Program-made: the position numbers and the translations under genes | Origin: Actinomadura hibisca NBRC 15177 | Lineage (GTDB): Bacteria > Actinomycetota > Actinomycetes > Streptosporangiales > Streptosporangiaceae | Direction: 5' to 3' | NCBI RefSeq assembly: GCF_001552635.1 | Contig: NZ_BCRO01000010.1 | Coordinates: 120,623 to 184,622 of the forward strand | Length of the DNA stretch: 64,000 bases | Notes under the pieces: generated by a model | Told to the model about the DNA's origin: nothing | The model's database searches: none | The model's input: the letters and a program-made list of their open reading frames with translations, nothing else | Part shown: piece by piece, positions 8,362-16,046 of the stretch | Layout: each line of letters opens with the position of its first letter | How positions within the stretch are numbered: the stretch's first letter is position 1

Positions 8362-9030
8362 ATGGACGTCCGGCAGATCCGCGAGGCGAAGGTCCTGCTG
8401 CCCTCCGCCGAACTCGACCTCACCAGCGCCGACCAGCCTCCCGCCCGCAGCGACGTCATCGGCATCGTTGCCCGCGACGCCGACTGGTCCCGCCTTCGAC
8501 TGGTCGAGCGCCAGCTCGTCGACTGCCGCCTCACCTCGGTCGTCCTCGACGGACTCCATCTGGAGGACACCCGGGTCAGCAACACCACCTTCACCGACTG
8601 CGACCTCGGCTCCAACCGCTGGAACGCCGTCAAGATCGACCGATGTGTCCTGTCCGGCAGCCGTCTCACCGGCCTCCAGGCCGACGGCATCACCCTCGCG
8701 GACGTCATCATCGAACGCTGCCGTCTCGACTACGCCACCCTCGTCGGCCTCAACGCCACCGGCACCGTCGTGTTCATCGACTGCACGCTCCGCGAGAGTT
8801 CGATCGAGGACTCCCGCCTCGACGGGGTCGTCTTCGCCGACTGCCCCATGCCCGACACCCGGTTCATCCGGACCAGGATGCGCGGAGCCGACCTGCGGGG
8901 CAGCACCATCAACACCATCACCGGCATCACCTGCCTCACTGGCGCGATCACCGATCACGACCAGGTCCCGCAGCTCACCCAGGCCCTTCTGAGGGAACTC
9001 CAGCTCGACGTCAGACGGACAACGAGTTGA
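8362..9030 (+). CDS. Pentapeptide repeat protein, third gene of the RiPP unit
   Basis: 222 residues. From about residue 40 to 190 the chain shows A(D/N)Lxx-like five-residue periodicity with L or F every fifth residue: CRLTSVVLDGLHLEDTRVSN, TTFTDCDLGSNRW, CRLDYATLVGLNATG, RMRGADLRGSTI. This forms a right-handed quadrilateral beta-helix. Relatives such as Qnr, MfpA, McbG and AlbG mimic DNA and protect gyrase, sometimes as immunity to gyrase-targeting peptides. The ATG at 8362 follows GAAGGAC at 8349-8355. Position after the precursor suggests immunity or a scaffold role in maturation; both are inference. Confidence 0.85.
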   Translation: MDVRQIREAKVLLPSAELDLTSADQPPARSDVIGIVARDADWSRLRLVERQLVDCRLTSVVLDGLHLEDTRVSNTTFTDCDLGSNRWNAVKIDRCVLSGSRLTGLQADGITLADVIIERCRLDYATLVGLNATGTVVFIDCTLRESSIEDSRLDGVVFADCPMPDTRFIRTRMRGADLRGSTINTITGITCLTGAITDHDQVPQLTQALLRELQLDVRRTTS

Positions 9031-9361
9031 CGACGGCACACGACGCCCGGCTTCGGAGCGGACACCGGGTCAACTCCGTGCACTGACAGCCAGCGATCAT
9101 GAACCACGCAATGCCGGGAGATCCATCGCAAGGGGGCAACGCGTCTGCGGAAGGCATTCACGTCGTTGTCGGTCATGGCCTGGAGGAGGCGACCGGTGCG
9201 GTCGATGAGTTCGTCGTCGAGCGCGTGGCGCAGTGACCAGGGCTCGGTCGTCTGGACCGCTGCCCCTGCGGCCGCCGCCCGCATTCTCCTCTTTGACTAG
9301 GAACAAGCGCGGCTGCCATTGAGGTGGGGGGCGATCAAAGTCGTAGGGCTGGTAGTCGGGG
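9031..9361. other. Intergenic stretch, 331 bp, with a possible minus-strand gene remnant
   Basis: No convincing gene. On the minus strand around 9110-9284 the frame reads AAVQTTEPWSLRHALDDELI and then DRTGRLLQAMTDNDVNAFRR, which looks protein-like but has no recognised family and runs into low-quality sequence. It may be the leftover N-terminal part of a lost gene. Confidence 0.3.
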
Positions 9362-10168
9362 GTGGCTCGCGGTTACGGTCGCGGTGTGGAAGGCCAGCGG
9401 AAGGTTCTCATCAGTGATGACGTCGCCGCGCTTCTTGGGGAGGCGAAGGTCGCCGAGTTGCTCGCCGGGCCCGAGCCGGGGCGGTACGAGTGCGTGATCT
9501 GCGACCGGCCCGGTGACGCCGACGTAGAGGCGACCAGCGTCCTGCTGTACCGGTACCCCGAGGCCCGCCGCCCCGGCCATCACGTGCTGAACATCCTGTG
9601 GGCGCATGTCGGCTGCGCGCCCTCGCAGGTCCACGACCGTGACACCGAGATCGACCCCGATCGTTACTTTCGGCGCCAGCATCTGATCCCGTTGTTGTTC
9701 GGCAGCGACACCGACGCCCCGACCGCCGCGCTGGTGATGGAACCGTGGTGGCCCGGCCTGGAGGAGGCCGGAGCGCAGACCAACGCCTATCTGGCGGCCT
9801 GGCTCGCCGAAGGACTGCACCTGCTCGGTGTCGGGGACCTGATGGACGTTCCCGCAGCCGGGCGCTGGCGAGCGGTCTTCGTGCCGGGCGACCGCGAGGG
9901 TGGGATCCGGACGACGGTGACCTGCCGGGCCGACGACCGCCGGGCGCTGACCGTCGTCGACGACTACGGCATCCGTGTCGACCGCAGCTGGCTGGATTCC
10001 GCAGCCGCAGAAGGGATCGTCCTGTACGCGGGCCTCACCGGACTGATCGAAACCCCAGGCCGCGATCCCGAGACCATCGTTCGTGCCCTCGTGGCCGCCG
10101 CCCACGGGGGAGTGCTCGCGGGCGGACGGATCACCGCCGCCATCCTGGGGCTCCCCGAATCCTCCTGA
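9362..10168 (+). CDS. Conserved hypothetical protein with Cys/His motif
   Basis: 268 residues, no recognised family. The N-terminal third contains ISDDVAALLGEAKVAELLAG, then YECVICDRPGDAD and, 40 residues on, ILWAHVGCAPSQV. The CxxC plus HxxC spacing could bind one zinc. Large parts are acidic and soluble. The body ends with GLIETPGRDPETIVRALVAA. GTG start at 9362; a second GTG at 9386 is possible. It reads in the same direction as the GNAT at 10286 with a 117-bp gap. Confidence 0.6.
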   Translation: MARGYGRGVEGQRKVLISDDVAALLGEAKVAELLAGPEPGRYECVICDRPGDADVEATSVLLYRYPEARRPGHHVLNILWAHVGCAPSQVHDRDTEIDPDRYFRRQHLIPLLFGSDTDAPTAALVMEPWWPGLEEAGAQTNAYLAAWLAEGLHLLGVGDLMDVPAAGRWRAVFVPGDREGGIRTTVTCRADDRRALTVVDDYGIRVDRSWLDSAAAEGIVLYAGLTGLIETPGRDPETIVRALVAAAHGGVLAGGRITAAILGLPESS

Positions 10169-10285
10169 CCATTGCCGCGCAGCCGAAGCGTCGGCATCGG
10201 CCCGCACATCGGATGGCCGGAGCCGTCGCAAGCGGTTCAGAAAAGCCTTTGAGCTGCTCGCTCGGCCGGTGCGACCATCTTGCCC

Positions 10286-10822
10286 GTGATCCAGGATGCC
10301 TCCGAACGGACCTTCCAGCTGGTCGAGATAACCCCGCAGGCCATGTCCGCGCTCGTGGACGGTGACCTTCCCGCAGCTTCGGCGGAGGTCGGAGTTCCGC
10401 TCACCGAGCACTTCGTGGGCGACGATCTGCGGGGTCTGTGGCGCTACCGGACCCAGCTCCGCCAGACCGCTCCCGACCAGCCCCAAGGACGCGTGTGGGC
10501 GGTGGTGTCCGAACCCGACGGACGAGTCGTCGGCCACGGCGGTTTCCATGACCCGCCCGACGCCGAGGGAGCCATCGAGATCAGCTACTCCGTGGACCCG
10601 GCCGCTCGCGGGCAAGGCTGGGGCAAGACCATCGCGACCGAACTGCTGCACCGCGCCACGGACGAGGGCGCCAGGACCGTTCGAGCCTCGGTCTCCCCGG
10701 ACAACAGCGCGTCCCTGGCCATCATCGCCGCCATCGGCTTCCAGCAGATAGGCGAGCAATGGGACGAGGAGGACGGCCGCGAACTCGTCTTCGAGCAGCC
10801 CGCCCCGGCCGCCAGGCCGTAG
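10286..10822 (+). CDS. GNAT family N-acetyltransferase
   Basis: 178 residues. The acetyl-CoA pyrophosphate loop is SVDPAARGQGWGKTIATELL (motif A, RGQGWGK), preceded by strand GAIEISYSV and followed by ASVSPDNSASLAIIAAIGFQ (motif B). Acyl acceptor unknown. Start is uncertain: a TTG at 10280 and GTG at 10286 are both open, neither with a clear ribosome-binding site. It could be an antibiotic or protein acetyltransferase. Confidence 0.87.
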   Translation: MIQDASERTFQLVEITPQAMSALVDGDLPAASAEVGVPLTEHFVGDDLRGLWRYRTQLRQTAPDQPQGRVWAVVSEPDGRVVGHGGFHDPPDAEGAIEISYSVDPAARGQGWGKTIATELLHRATDEGARTVRASVSPDNSASLAIIAAIGFQQIGEQWDEEDGRELVFEQPAPAARP

Positions 10823-10857
10823 CGCGGCGGGCGCCGAAGCCACCCGCCGCGCTCCCG

Positions 10858-11949
10858 TCAAGCCGCTGGCGTCAGAGAGGACTGCAGGCGAGGCATCAGG
10901 TCGACAAGGTCCTGATACCAGCACCCCGCCTCGTGACCGCCGCCCTTGCAGTACTCACCCCAGTTGGCGCCGTTGCCATAACCCTCGTAGTGAACGGGGA
11001 TGTTCAGGGATTCGAGCTTGTCCCTCATGTGGGAGGAGGCGCTTTCCAGCCACCATTCCCGGATGTCGTACTTCCCGCCGTCACCGTTGCCGACGTAGAT
11101 GTGGATGCCCATGCCGCGCAGCTTCGCCGCGTTGGCGACCGGGTCGGCCTGGTTCCAGCGCCAGTCGGCGTTGAACGCCGGGTAGGGGCTGCCGAACAGC
11201 GCGTCGCTGTCCACGCCGGGGGCGTACGCGTCGTCGTCGCAGGCGACCGTCCCGGAGGTCGAGGCGCAGAGCGCGCCCGTCGCGTTGGTCAGCGACCCGA
11301 CCACGACCAGGCGCAGCGCCATCTGGTTCGCGCCCAACTCCAGGTCGCCCGACAGGGAGCCGACCTGGCTGAACAGGTCGGGGTGCAGCTGGGCGTAGTG
11401 GAAGGCGCCGAACCCGCCCATCGAGATGCCCGCGATGGCGCGCGCCTGCTTGGTGGCGATCGTGCGCAGGTTGGCGTCGATGAACGGGATCACCTGCTTG
11501 ATGTGGAAGTTCTCCCAGTTCGCTGCCCCGGCGGCGGTGTTCTGGTTCAGCCAGTTGGCGTACCAGCCGCGGTTGCCGCCGTCCGGCACGACGGTGATCA
11601 TGCCGGACGCGCCGGTGAGCGCGGCGTTGCCGTAGAAGGGCAGGGACGGGTCGTCCGGCGAGCCGTGCAGGAAGTACAGCACCGGGTACCGCTTGCCCGG
11701 GTTGGCCGCGTAGTCGCTCGGCAGGATGATCCGGATGTTCTGCTCGCCCTGGACCTGGGCGGTCTTCACCGTGATCACGAAGTTGGTGTCGGTGTTGGAC
11801 GGGGCCGAGCTGGCGTCGCTGGTGACCTGGGTGAGCCCGAACCCGTCGGCCAGCGACGGCCGCGACGCCGCGTGCGCGGCGGGCGCGGACAGCGACACCA
11901 GGACCAGCGCGGCCAGCACGCTCAGCGCGCGCTTGAGGGAGGTCGTCAC
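10858..11949 (-). CDS. Secreted esterase (antigen-85/esterase D-like alpha/beta hydrolase)
   Basis: 363 residues with a Sec signal peptide (TTSLKRALSVLAALVLVSLS, cleavage after AHA). The core is an alpha/beta hydrolase of the esterase D and mycolyltransferase superfamily: RYPVLYFLHGSPDD, the nucleophile elbow GISMGGFGAFHYA (Ser in G-I-S-M-G), and a late EGYGNGANWGEYCKGGGHEAGC holding the likely catalytic His. The GTG at 11949 starts 2 bp after the stop of the protease gene, with GGAG overlapping the end of that gene, so the pair is translationally coupled. Probably an extracellular ester hydrolase; substrate unknown. Confidence 0.85.
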   Translation of the reverse strand: MTTSLKRALSVLAALVLVSLSAPAAHAASRPSLADGFGLTQVTSDASSAPSNTDTNFVITVKTAQVQGEQNIRIILPSDYAANPGKRYPVLYFLHGSPDDPSLPFYGNAALTGASGMITVVPDGGNRGWYANWLNQNTAAGAANWENFHIKQVIPFIDANLRTIATKQARAIAGISMGGFGAFHYAQLHPDLFSQVGSLSGDLELGANQMALRLVVVGSLTNATGALCASTSGTVACDDDAYAPGVDSDALFGSPYPAFNADWRWNQADPVANAAKLRGMGIHIYVGNGDGGKYDIREWWLESASSHMRDKLESLNIPVHYEGYGNGANWGEYCKGGGHEAGCWYQDLVDLMPRLQSSLTPAA

Positions 11950-11951
11950 GG

Positions 11952-13166
11952 TCAGGCTCCCGGGGTGACGGCCTGGGCCGTCTCGAAGGTGGCCTTCTCC
12001 TGGTTGCCGAAGTTCGTCCCGGCCATGTAGGGGCTGGGCGCGCGGGACTGGGCCTCGGCGATCGCGTCGAGCCCGCCGGTGCTGTTCTGGGCGAAGTGCG
12101 AGGTGACGCCGACCAGGACGCCCTCGCCGGTGGCCTGGTCGAAGTCCCGGAACCAGGGGCCGCCGCTGGCGCCGGGGCTGAGCTGGGTCTTCATCAGGTC
12201 GCTGTTGGTGTCCTGCCACCACTCGCGGTTGATCCAGGACGCGCCCTGGCTGAACAGCAGGGACCGCCCGTCGTAGATGCGCTGCTGCGCGGCGGGGACG
12301 TTGTTCACGTTCGGGGAGCCGTTGATCACCGCGGCGCCGGTGCCGGAGAAGTTGGGGCCGCTGTAGCTCTTGAAGTTCACGGTGGGGTAGCCGAAGTTGG
12401 TGCGCGGCGTCTTGCGCGCCGGGTTGAAGCCGATCTGCTGGCCGCCGCCCACGACCTCCTCGACGGGACGGTCGTCGGCCGGGTTGTCGACGACCATCGC
12501 GGCCATGTCGTTGTTGTTGAAGTGGTTGGCCTGGCCCGCCCAGCCCTCGGTCCACCAGGCCCGGGTCACCGTCCACACCCCGTACGGGGCGACGTCGGAG
12601 CCGATCGCCGGGCCGCTGTCGACGTTGGTGCCCGGCGCGACGCGCGGCAGGTTCTCGCCCCGGAAGCCGGGGATGAACAGCGCGTTCGTCGCGACCATGT
12701 TGAGGTCCAGCGGACCGTTCAGGCCCCAGTTGACACGCAGGCAGTGGGCCGCGGTGACCACGACGCTCTTGTTCTGACTCTTGACGACCGTGGCGGTGCA
12801 GGCGGAGGGGGCGTCGGTGGTGGTCGCGCCGTCGGCGTTGCGCATCCGCATCACCAGCTTGCCGGCCGTCCGGGTGATCTTCCCGCCGCCGGACCAGGGC
12901 CGGGCGGTGTCGTCCCAGCCGGCCGCCGGGGCGACGGCGTCGGACCCGTCGCCGTTGAGCGCGGCGACCGCCAGCCGCTTGAGGTTCCAGTAGTCGGTCT
13001 GCTGCTGGAGCCGGGTCTGGTAGCCGGCGCCGGACGGGACGAGGGTCAGTTCGGCGGGCCCGGCGGCGTGCGCGGCCGGGGCGCCGCCCACGGTGGCCGC
13101 GATGGCCGTGGCCGCCGCGACGGCCAGCAAGGACATCCGCCGGGGGGCGAACGGATGCGTCGGCAT
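11952..13166 (-). CDS. Secreted trypsin-like serine protease
   Basis: 404 residues with signal peptide (SLLAVAAATAIAATVGGAPA, cleavage near AHA). S1-family catalytic triad: His in VVVTAAHCLRV, Asp probably in NNNDMAAMVV, Ser in LSPGASGGPWFRD. A disulfide between SACTATV and AHC is typical of this group. The ATG at 13166 has AAAGGAG six bases upstream, which decides it over longer in-frame starts. It heads a two-gene operon with the esterase. Likely an exported endopeptidase. Confidence 0.88.
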   Translation of the reverse strand: MPTHPFAPRRMSLLAVAAATAIAATVGGAPAAHAAGPAELTLVPSGAGYQTRLQQQTDYWNLKRLAVAALNGDGSDAVAPAAGWDDTARPWSGGGKITRTAGKLVMRMRNADGATTTDAPSACTATVVKSQNKSVVVTAAHCLRVNWGLNGPLDLNMVATNALFIPGFRGENLPRVAPGTNVDSGPAIGSDVAPYGVWTVTRAWWTEGWAGQANHFNNNDMAAMVVDNPADDRPVEEVVGGGQQIGFNPARKTPRTNFGYPTVNFKSYSGPNFSGTGAAVINGSPNVNNVPAAQQRIYDGRSLLFSQGASWINREWWQDTNSDLMKTQLSPGASGGPWFRDFDQATGEGVLVGVTSHFAQNSTGGLDAIAEAQSRAPSPYMAGTNFGNQEKATFETAQAVTPGA

Positions 13167-13182
13167 GGTGCGCTCCTTTAAT

Positions 13183-13196
13183 AGACACCAATGTCT
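13183..13196. promoter_or_regulatory. Short inverted repeat just upstream of the protease operon
   Basis: AGACA-CCAA-TGTCT at 13183-13196 lies a few bases upstream of the protease ribosome-binding site. It could be an operator near the transcription start; half-sites are only 5 bp, so this is tentative. Confidence 0.3.
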
Positions 13197-13480
13197 GTGT
13201 GAAGCTAGCAGCCGGAAACGAAGCCCTGGAAGACAGGGCGCGGAGTGGAATGGATCACAGGGTGACCGGCGGGCATATCGGGGCGTTTCGGGGTATGGGG
13301 TGGCCGCCGACCCTTGATGGTCTCTGTCAATTCGCCGCCGTAATAAGGGTGCTAATACCGTTTCCACGGCATAATCGGATCAGTAAGCGCAATAAATCGC
13401 CCGAATCACCGGCCCCGCCCCGCAATGCGCCGACGGTGGCTCTTCTCCCCGCCGCACCGGGGTATCGATCATGACGGCAG
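13197..13480. other. Intergenic promoter region between protease operon and FUSC gene
   Basis: The gap between the divergent genes is 314 bp. It is lower in GC around 13330-13400 (for example GCTAATACCG and CATAATCGGATCAG), as expected for promoters. No gene or RNA was recognised. Confidence 0.4.
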
Positions 13481-14593
13481 GTGTCGGCGCGAGCGGGGGC
13501 TCGCCGAGCGCGGAGGCTGGTCTCGACGGGGAAGAAGACGCTCGCGCGCACCGGACGGCGCCGGGCACGAGTTGTCGCCGCAGACGCGCTGGGGCGCGTG
13601 CGCACCCAGGCGTGGCCGCTGTTGCAGTCCACCGCCGCCGCGACCGTGGCCTGGGTGGTCGCGGGCGGGCTCATCGACGGGCACGACCCGTTCTTCGCGC
13701 CGATCGCCGCCGTCGTCGCCCTCAACGCCTCGGGCGGGGAGCGCGGGACCAACGCCGTCCGGCTGCTGCTGGGCGTGGTGATCGGCATCGTGGTGGGCGA
13801 GGCCGCCCTCACCGTCCTGGACGGCGGGTACCGGACGCTGGCGATCGCCACCGGCGTGGCGATGGCGATCGCGGTGGCGGCCGGCGTCGAGCGGATCGTG
13901 ATCGCCCAGGCGGCGGCCGGCGCGATCCTGACCGTGACGACCGCCGACGGCCGGGTCGGCACGGGCCGGCTGGCCGACGCGCTGATCGGCGCCGGGGTGG
14001 CGCTGGTGTTCAGCCAGGTGTTGTTCCCGGTGCGGGTGGTGGCGCTGCTGCGCCGCACCGAGGCGGCGGCGCTGGCGGAGATGGTGCGGATGCTCGACCA
14101 GACCGGCCGGGCGCTGGACCGGGAGGGCGAGGTGCCCGCCCAGGAGGTGGTCCGTCTCCTGGGCGACCTGAGCGCGCCGCTGGCCGACCTCGGCCGCGCC
14201 CGCGCCAACGGCCACCGGGCGGCGCGCCGGACCGTGCTGCGCTGGGGGGACCGGGGGCCGCTGCTGGACGAGGACGAGAAGATCGACCGCCTCATCCTGC
14301 TGGGCGAGAGCAGCCTGTCCCTGGTGCGCGCCACGACGGCGATGAGTTCGACCGAACGTCGGCAACTCGGCCCGGTGGTGTGCGAGATGGCGGCGGCGCT
14401 CGACGCGCTGACCACCGGCCTGGGCGACAGCGCCGACCGCCTGGACGCGGCCGAGCGCGCGCTGCGGGCGGCCCATCCCTTCGTGGACAGGGCCGCCGAA
14501 GACCCCCTGACGACGGTCGCGCACGTGGCGGTGCAGATGGTCGCGACCGACATCATGCTGTTCGCGGCCCTTGAGCCTGATGAGAGCCGGTAG
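13481..14593 (+). CDS. FUSC/aromatic acid exporter-like membrane protein
   Basis: 370 residues. After a very basic N-terminal 40 residues come about six hydrophobic segments between residues 50 and 190 ([56 protein letters not shown] and [20 protein letters not shown]), then a soluble C-terminal half rich in helices. The RG(T)[12 protein letters not shown] block is typical of FUSC and ArAE-type proteins, which are thought to export aromatic compounds. Length suits the half-size actinobacterial version. GTG start without a strong ribosome-binding site. Confidence 0.8.
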   Translation: MSARAGARRARRLVSTGKKTLARTGRRRARVVAADALGRVRTQAWPLLQSTAAATVAWVVAGGLIDGHDPFFAPIAAVVALNASGGERGTNAVRLLLGVVIGIVVGEAALTVLDGGYRTLAIATGVAMAIAVAAGVERIVIAQAAAGAILTVTTADGRVGTGRLADALIGAGVALVFSQVLFPVRVVALLRRTEAAALAEMVRMLDQTGRALDREGEVPAQEVVRLLGDLSAPLADLGRARANGHRAARRTVLRWGDRGPLLDEDEKIDRLILLGESSLSLVRATTAMSSTERRQLGPVVCEMAAALDALTTGLGDSADRLDAAERALRAAHPFVDRAAEDPLTTVAHVAVQMVATDIMLFAALEPDESR

Positions 14594-14880
14594 CAGCGGG
14601 CCACGACGTAAGGGAAACACACGACCGCACCCAGGCGCGGCCGGGAAAGGTGCGGCGAGCGTCGAACCGAAAACGTGCTCACTCCCATCCGGGAAATGCC
14701 TACGCCATTCAAAGACGGCCCAGGAACACCAGCTCGTCGAACGGTTCCGCGAGGTCAACGGCGACCACCCGACGCCCGTTGCCGACGACGGATTCGCCAG
14801 TGCGCCATCCGCCGATATTCGTTTGCGCACCCGCGACAGGCGGGCCAACGTCGTCAGTCATCCCGACGAAGGCAGAGAAG

Positions 14881-15294
14881 ATGACCATGCAGACCCACCC
14901 CGTCGACCACGACCTCGTCCGGGCCGCAGCGCACGTGGCCCGCACCCGCTGCCGGGGCGACGACCACACCATGGCGGCCGCGGCCCGTGCCCGGGACGGC
15001 CGGATCGTCACCGCGGTGAACGCCTACCACTTCACGGGAGGACCGTGCGCCGAGCTGGTCCTCATCGGCGCGGCGGCCGCCCAGGGCGTCTACGAGCTGG
15101 ACACGATCGTCGCCGTGGGCGACCGCGACCGGGGGATCGTCCCCCCATGCGGCCGCTGCCGTCAGGTGCTTCTCGACTACTTCCCCGGCCTCAAGGTCAT
15201 CGTCGGAGACGGGGACCGTGTCCGGACCGTCCGCATCACCGACCTGCTGCCCGAAAGCTACGTCTGGGCCGACCACCGGTTCGACACCGAGTGA
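14881..15294 (+). CDS. Blasticidin-S deaminase-like cytidine deaminase family protein
   Basis: 137 residues. Zinc site: Cys56-Ala-Glu58 in [11 protein letters not shown] and PCGRC at 89-93 (Cys90, Cys93). The segment [18 protein letters not shown] and the tail [20 protein letters not shown] with LLPESYVW closely follow the fungal blasticidin-S deaminase BSD as I remember it, much more than housekeeping cytidine deaminases. It could therefore deaminate a cytosyl nucleoside antibiotic, or ordinary cytidine. The ATG at 14881 is preceded by GAAGG and AGAGAAG. The TetR regulator follows in the same direction after 65 bp. Confidence 0.85.
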   Translation: MTMQTHPVDHDLVRAAAHVARTRCRGDDHTMAAAARARDGRIVTAVNAYHFTGGPCAELVLIGAAAAQGVYELDTIVAVGDRDRGIVPPCGRCRQVLLDYFPGLKVIVGDGDRVRTVRITDLLPESYVWADHRFDTE

Positions 15295-15359
15295 CCGCGA
15301 CGCGGAGGAGGGCCGTCCCACCGGCGGATCGCCCCCGCCGGACACGTAGAATCCGCAGG

Positions 15360-15986
15360 ATGAGTGTGCGCCGACCCACCCCTGGCCGCCCGCGGACCAA
15401 ACCCGCCGAGGAGCGGCGCGCCGACCTCCTGGACGCGGCCGAGCGGGTGTTCGTCGAGCGGGGCGTCGACGCCGCCCGGATCGACGAGATCACCGAGCGC
15501 GCGGGTGTCGCGATCGGCACCTTCTACCTGCATTTCAGCTCCAAGCGCGACCTCATGCTCGCGGTGCGGGCCCGCTTCATCGACCGGCTGGTCGAGCGGC
15601 AGCAGGCGGCGGTGCGGGACCTGCCCGCCGAGGACTGGGTCGGGCGCGTGGACGCCTGGCTCATCGACGCGGTCCGCGTCTACGTGGAGCACGCCGAGCT
15701 CCACGACGTGCTGTACGGCCACACGCCGATCAACGCCACGACGGAGATCCAGGTCAGCCCGGAGAACGCGCATGTCGAGGCGTTCCGGCGGCTGATCACC
15801 GAGCGGCCGGACCCGCCCGCGGACGCCCCGGACCCCGTCATGGCGGCGAATCTGATCTACAGCGCCTGGTACGGCGCCACCCACGCGCTGCTGCATCACG
15901 AGGTCGAGGACATCGACCGGCGGGCCGACGAGCTCATCGCCGACATCATCGACCTCGCGCACCGCTACCTGCGCACCGGGGTCTGA
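15360..15986 (+). CDS. TetR family transcriptional regulator
   Basis: 208 residues. N-terminal HTH with DLLDAAERVFVERGVDAARI, then DEITERAGVAIGTFYLHFSS and KRDLMLAVRARF, the usual TetR recognition pattern. The C-terminal ligand domain includes NLIYSAWYGATHALLHHE. ATG at 15360 after GCAGG. It lies directly after the deaminase gene and may control it. Ligand unknown. Confidence 0.9.
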   Translation: MSVRRPTPGRPRTKPAEERRADLLDAAERVFVERGVDAARIDEITERAGVAIGTFYLHFSSKRDLMLAVRARFIDRLVERQQAAVRDLPAEDWVGRVDAWLIDAVRVYVEHAELHDVLYGHTPINATTEIQVSPENAHVEAFRRLITERPDPPADAPDPVMAANLIYSAWYGATHALLHHEVEDIDRRADELIADIIDLAHRYLRTGV

Positions 15987-16046
15987 GTCCGGCCGCCGGC
16001 GACCCTGACGTGCGGATCGCCGACGGGGGAGCGGGCCTGTTCCCGG

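Noticed and set aside
10858..13191. Very long minus-strand frame of 777 codons
   Set aside because: Its N-terminal two thirds are a shadow of the protease gene in another frame; the real genes are two coupled ORFs.
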